Of a stretch of DNA of 64,000 nt, positions 60,111 through 64,000 are shown piece after piece. Origin of the DNA: Anthoceros angustus (lineage: Eukaryota > Streptophyta > Anthocerotopsida > Anthocerotales > Anthocerotaceae); contig MU008218.1 of NCBI GenBank assembly GCA_010909165.1, positions 62,001-126,000 of the forward strand, given 5' to 3'. The notes beneath the pieces are model-generated. The model did not search any database. It saw nothing but the letters and a program-made list of their open reading frames with translations, and was not told the DNA's origin. A program made the position numbers and the translations under genes. Each line of letters begins with the position of its first letter. The stretch's first letter is position 1.

Positions 60111-62272
60111 ATGCAGAGCTGCCATTTCCTGGTCTTCCACAGGCCGGGAGTGGAGCGCTTGGGTCGTTGCACGCGATCGCGTCATTTCCGACCCAATTTG
60201 CGCGAACGGGTTCGACCCAGGCAATTTTCTCGAGGGAGCTGCGCTGTGGAGAACCGGGCCAATTCTGCAGGCCAGGTGCAGCCGGGGAAGATTGGTGGTT
60301 CAGAATCCATGGCCAGCTCCAAGCTTGATCTCCAGCTCGACAACATTCTTGCCGCCCTTCAGCTGATTGTTCCTCCTCTGTCAAATGACCGGCATAAGGG
60401 GCAGTCTGGTGAGATTGCTTGTGAGTGGTGTCGTTGGATTTGAGGGCGTTTGTGAGGTTGTGGAAGCCACTGGCTCACTTTGGAAATTGCAACAGGCAGA
60501 GTTGCGGTATTCGGAGGGTGTAGGGAGTATACCGGAGCTCCGTATTTTGCAGCCATTTCAGCTTTGAAGATGGTAATTGAGGCCGATCACCTTTGTCGTG
60601 CTCGCCGTTCCGGGAACGAGCTGAACTGTTCGATGGGCTGTCTATCAGGGGGCAGATTTGTCACACGTTTTCTGCGCTGAGGGTGCTGCCACAGTGATCA
60701 AAAGCTACAGTCCTGAGCTGATTGTGCATCCCGTTCTACCGGAGGCCAATGGGACTGCAGTGTACGAGACCCTCTGTATTGCGTTGGGCTTCAGCAGGTT
60801 GCAGGATTCCAGCTGGTCGGCTTACGGGCTTGATTTGCAGGGAAGAAGGAACCGCGCTGGGACAGGGCATTGAGGGTATTAAGAAATGGATGTCTAACTT
60901 CAACGGAATTGTCGTAGGGCCGGGACTTGGCAGAGAGTTGTCCCTGGTGAGCCCTATTTCTGTACTCCCTCATGCACTTTTCCTAGCCGCTGTTGTTCCG
61001 CTTTCAAGTTTTGGCCTCTTCATTGGGAGATTTCTCTTTTCATGCAGTCTGTTATGCCAGCAGTTATACAGCAAGCGAAGTCACTGGATATACCGATTGT
61101 GATTGATGGGGTTAGCATTTCTATTCTTCTGCTTCTTGGATTGAGATTCAGATTTCACCAGGCTGAGCTCACAACAGCGAACAAATCCTGTTGACTTTGC
61201 TGCGAAGGATGGACTACATGCTGTAACAAAGGAATCAAGCCTCGTTCAAGGGTACTCGCAAGTAGTTTTGACTCCAAACTACAATGAGTACAAGCGACTG
61301 GTTGCACAGGTTCTCGGGGGCAATGTGGATGAGGGGGTAGAGAAGGATCTTCCCGAACAAGTGCGGCGTCTAGCCGATTGGTAAGTACGCTGCTGCATGT
61401 GGTCATGGTGGATACTACAGGTGTCACCATGTTCTGATGGTAGCAGGTTGGTTGTCATCGGACAGCTTGGGGGTGACGATTCTGAAAAAAGGTCCAACAG
61501 ACATTATCAGCGATGGTAAAACAGGTTTGTCTTCCTGTGACCCAGTTGAGGTCTCCTCGCCTCTCAGAACTTGATTAGGAACTGTCTTCGACTTATTAGC
61601 AACAAACGTCATGTCTTTTCTCTGCAGTGGTTGAGTCCAGCTTTTTTGGATCACCTCGAAGATGTGGTGGGCAAGGGGATGTGCTGTCAGGAAGGTTTGT
61701 GTAGTCGAAACAGAGCTACAGTTCAGCCAATTTCTTCTGGGTTTTGGCATGTCCGATTGTCTGCCCGTGAACTGATTTCTTATCAGTTCCATTTGACGGT
61801 TTAAAACCACTTGTCAGTGTCTGTGTTTTTACGAGCTGGGCGAAGCAGTACCTGGAGGCAGAAGCAGGCAGTCCAGACGCGAAGAAGTTGGAAGACAGGT
61901 ACCCTGCACATCACATGCATCAGTGGTCGCATTATTTAGCCCCATGTGCATCTCATCTGGTCTGCATATGGACATCGCATTTTTCTGCAGGTTTTCTGCA
62001 AACCCAGCCATACTTGGGACTCTAGCGGGCTCCATTTTGGTTCGGAAAGCAGCGCAAGAAGCATTTTCAAAACACAGGCGAGGGATGCTAACCACCGATT
62101 TGATAGAGTTTCTCGCTCTCAGGTACGATTCCCTACCAGCCTTGTTCGTTGGGCACTAGACTATTTGTAGGGGACTGAGGGCAAGCCTGCGAAGGTGTTT
62201 AAATGCAATCCGCTTACGACGCTGTTTCCTTATTGCTGTAGTATGGATGAACTGTTCCCTGCTACACGCTGA
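60111..62272 (+). CDS. NNRD: ATP-dependent (S)-NAD(P)H-hydrate dehydratase (11 exons)
   Basis: Repairs hydrated NAD(P)H (NADHX, NADPHX) back to the coenzyme. The ribokinase-like fold is evident: [29 protein letters not shown] (exon 2, 60496-60572), [13 protein letters not shown] and [12 protein letters not shown] (exon 3 from 60649), [69 protein letters not shown] (nucleotide and catalytic loop, with GGQGD), [26 protein letters not shown] and a C-terminus [10 protein letters not shown]. The stop is at 62272. Exon 3 to 4 and a few other junctions are approximate. ATG at 60111 gives an Arg-rich, transit-like extension; a second ATG at 60309 (MASSKLDLQ) would give the short form. Plant enzymes occur in several compartments, so alternative starts are plausible. 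Confidence 0.9.
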
Positions 62273-62390
62273 AGCTGCCGACCCCAGCAGAAGGTGTTGT
62301 CGAGCACATCGTTGTAGCTCCGTGTTATAACGGCATTGTCAAATTGTTTCTCTGGCAAACTGTTCAAGAGGCCGTCTGTAAGACAGAAAT

Positions 62391-63880
62391 TCATGCTCTA
62401 TCTCCAACGGGTGCATACTCGAAACCTGTTCTCCAGAATCCACCGAAACCGCTTTGTCTAGCTGCTCTGTCGAGCCACAGTTGCTCAACTTCTTGGAAGG
62501 ACAGGCCCTTTGTTTCTGGAACAGCAACTAGAACAAACCAGATTGCCAACACTGCCAACATTAGGAAAACGACGAAAGTGGTGGATGTCCCCAGGAGTTC
62601 CACCAACGATAAGAAAGTCTGTGCGACCAGAAGGTTTGCCAACCAGTTGGCTGTAGCTGCAATACCGCTGCAGACGCCCCGGAGATGTGCGGGATAAATT
62701 TCTGAATTCACAGCCCATGGTACTGGCCCCATGCCCGGGGCAAAAGCTGCTATGTAGAGAGCAAGCCCAGCCAAAGCCAACCACCCATAGCGGCCGGGGC
62801 AACCCTGAGTGAACCAAGACCCAGATGCCACTGTCGTGCAAACGTCACCAACTGTGATGTTCTGAACTACACAACTTCCAAGAGTCCCCTGTGTCAAAAC
62901 AACAGAGGACACAATCAAACTCACTGAATGCTGACAGGTGACAGCAAATAAAGATAATCTCAGAGGTGTGTACCTGGCTGGTTGAAGGCAAGCAGAATCC
63001 ACAACCTGCTTGAAGACAGGTATAGCATGTAGAAGCAACATCGTGTGACACTGGGCAGAAGTCGGAAGGTTTGAATACTTCAGTGTCCCAGCTGACTAGA
63101 GGAGAGTCCCTTGCTGTTAGGTGGAAAGACAGAGATAATACGGCTAGAGCTATAATCACCCCTGTCAAACTCATAATCGCAAGGTTCCTCCGTCCTTTCC
63201 TGTCTATCAAGATAATGCCTACGATGGTTCCAACAGCATTCAAGCCAGCCACAGCTGAAGATAACAGCACTGCAGTTTGATGTGAGGCGATCCCAGCAAG
63301 TTCCACAATCGAGGGGCTGTAGTACATCACCGTATTTATCCCAACCAGCTGCTGAAAGATCTGAAGACATGAATTAAACCCGTGGTTAGTGGTACAAACG
63401 AAGATTGTAACTGCACGTGATGAATGGACAAAATGAAGTACTGATGAATCTGTTTCTACGTTTGCTGAGTGGTTTGTGAAAGTTTTCTTAACGAGTTAGC
63501 TCGGTACCTGCATGCCAATACCTGCTATAAGCGCCAACCTTAGTTCCTTCTTTTGGAAAAGATCTGTTCTGGTGAAAGGTTTCTGATGAAGATCTTCCTC
63601 TGCTTCAGCGAGAATTACCTCAAGCTCATGTTTTAGCTTGTCTGGGGGGTGGATCTTCCTAACAGTGATGATTGCCTCATCAAACCGTTTCTGCAAGCAA
63701 AAACCACGCTGCCAATCTTAGTGAACAATTACAGACCTAAGTAGCATCTGGTGGATTGCTAGTTGGACACACCTGAGTGAGTAGCCATCGTGGAGATTCT
63801 GGCAGGAAAACAAAAGTAATAGCTTGTAAAACGGCGGGTAATCCTGCTACTCCCAACATCCAGCGCCAGGTGCCTGGAAC
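62391..63880 (-). CDS. Inositol transporter-like sugar symporter, 5' end outside window
   Basis: Major facilitator superfamily, sugar-porter family, closest to plant inositol transporters (INT). Visible exons, 5' to 3' on the minus strand: about 63771-63880 ([14 protein letters not shown] and [10 protein letters not shown], after TM5-6); 63508-63690 (cytosolic loop [19 protein letters not shown]); about 63100-63360 ([14 protein letters not shown] and RKGRR); the extracellular loop with C-x2-C-x4-C-x2-C ([12 protein letters not shown]), the PSI-like insert typical of some INTs; and the last exon with [18 protein letters not shown] and PETKG, ending at 62391. Proton-coupled inositol uptake across plasma membrane or tonoplast is inferred from the family. 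The N-terminal helices lie past 64000. It converges with NNRD, with 118 bases between stop codons. Confidence 0.85.
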
Positions 63881-64000
63881 CTTCACCAATGACGGCTTGA
63901 TATTAGAAAAACTCGTTGGTATAAGTCAAGCATAATGGCCTAGTCATAGGCAGAAGAGTTTTCCAACCCTGGGAAGCGGGGATGCATGATAGAAGCGAGC

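Overview
The window is nuclear DNA from a green plant of the streptophyte lineage. It carries plant-type genes split by short GT-AG introns (mostly about 60-350 bases): sucrose-phosphate synthase, a receptor-like kinase with a cysteine-rich SPARK-like ectodomain, an FLN-type plastid PfkB protein and a plant-type inositol transporter. It also holds a large plant CACTA DNA transposon. Compact introns, and a mitochondrial ribosomal protein S12 that is encoded here in nuclear style, would suit a non-seed land plant (hornwort or lycophyte, for example) or a charophyte relative. The species cannot be fixed from the sequence. No tRNA, rRNA or CRISPR was found.

Left gene block (1-25.5 kb): an unassigned stretch; a membrane-anchored cysteine-synthase-like PLP enzyme (1958-3697, +); an intronless PI-PLC X-domain protein with a myristoylation-type N-terminus (4967-5920, +); a low-complexity stretch leading into a tandem duplication of about 1.2 kb that copies the promoter, leader and first codons of sucrose-phosphate synthase; the complete 13-exon sucrose-phosphate synthase gene (10813-15552, +); a SPARK-type receptor-like kinase (16340-18845, -); and a large dynamin-superfamily GTPase of the nuclear SLIP-GC/NUGGC type (20082-23530, +).

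Transposon block (25.5-51 kb): a 22.5 kb CACTA (En/Spm) element at 26422-48925, bounded by inverted repeats of about 31 bases and a CAT target-site duplication. Inside are a broken TNP2-like transposase whose N-terminal part is triplicated and whose middle and C-terminal part is duplicated, a TNPA-like acidic ORF near the right end, and a mosaic of internal duplications (order A-A-B-a-B) with clustered GTTGCTA-TAGCAAC palindromes. To its right lie mobile-element debris and a GC-rich minisatellite.

Right gene block (53.5-64 kb): a plastid FLN/PfkB protein interrupted by two apparent frameshifts (53500-55730, +); replication factor C subunit 4 (56346-58516, -), divergent from the nuclear mitochondrial rps12 (58749-59684, +); NAD(P)HX dehydratase (60111-62272, +); and the 3' part of an inositol/sugar transporter (62391 to beyond 63880, -). 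The host genes look like unrelated housekeeping and signalling functions rather than a pathway cluster.

Repeat copies differ mainly by small insertions or deletions, often at CAG/CTG/CCGG sites. This raises the possibility that some indels are long-read consensus errors.
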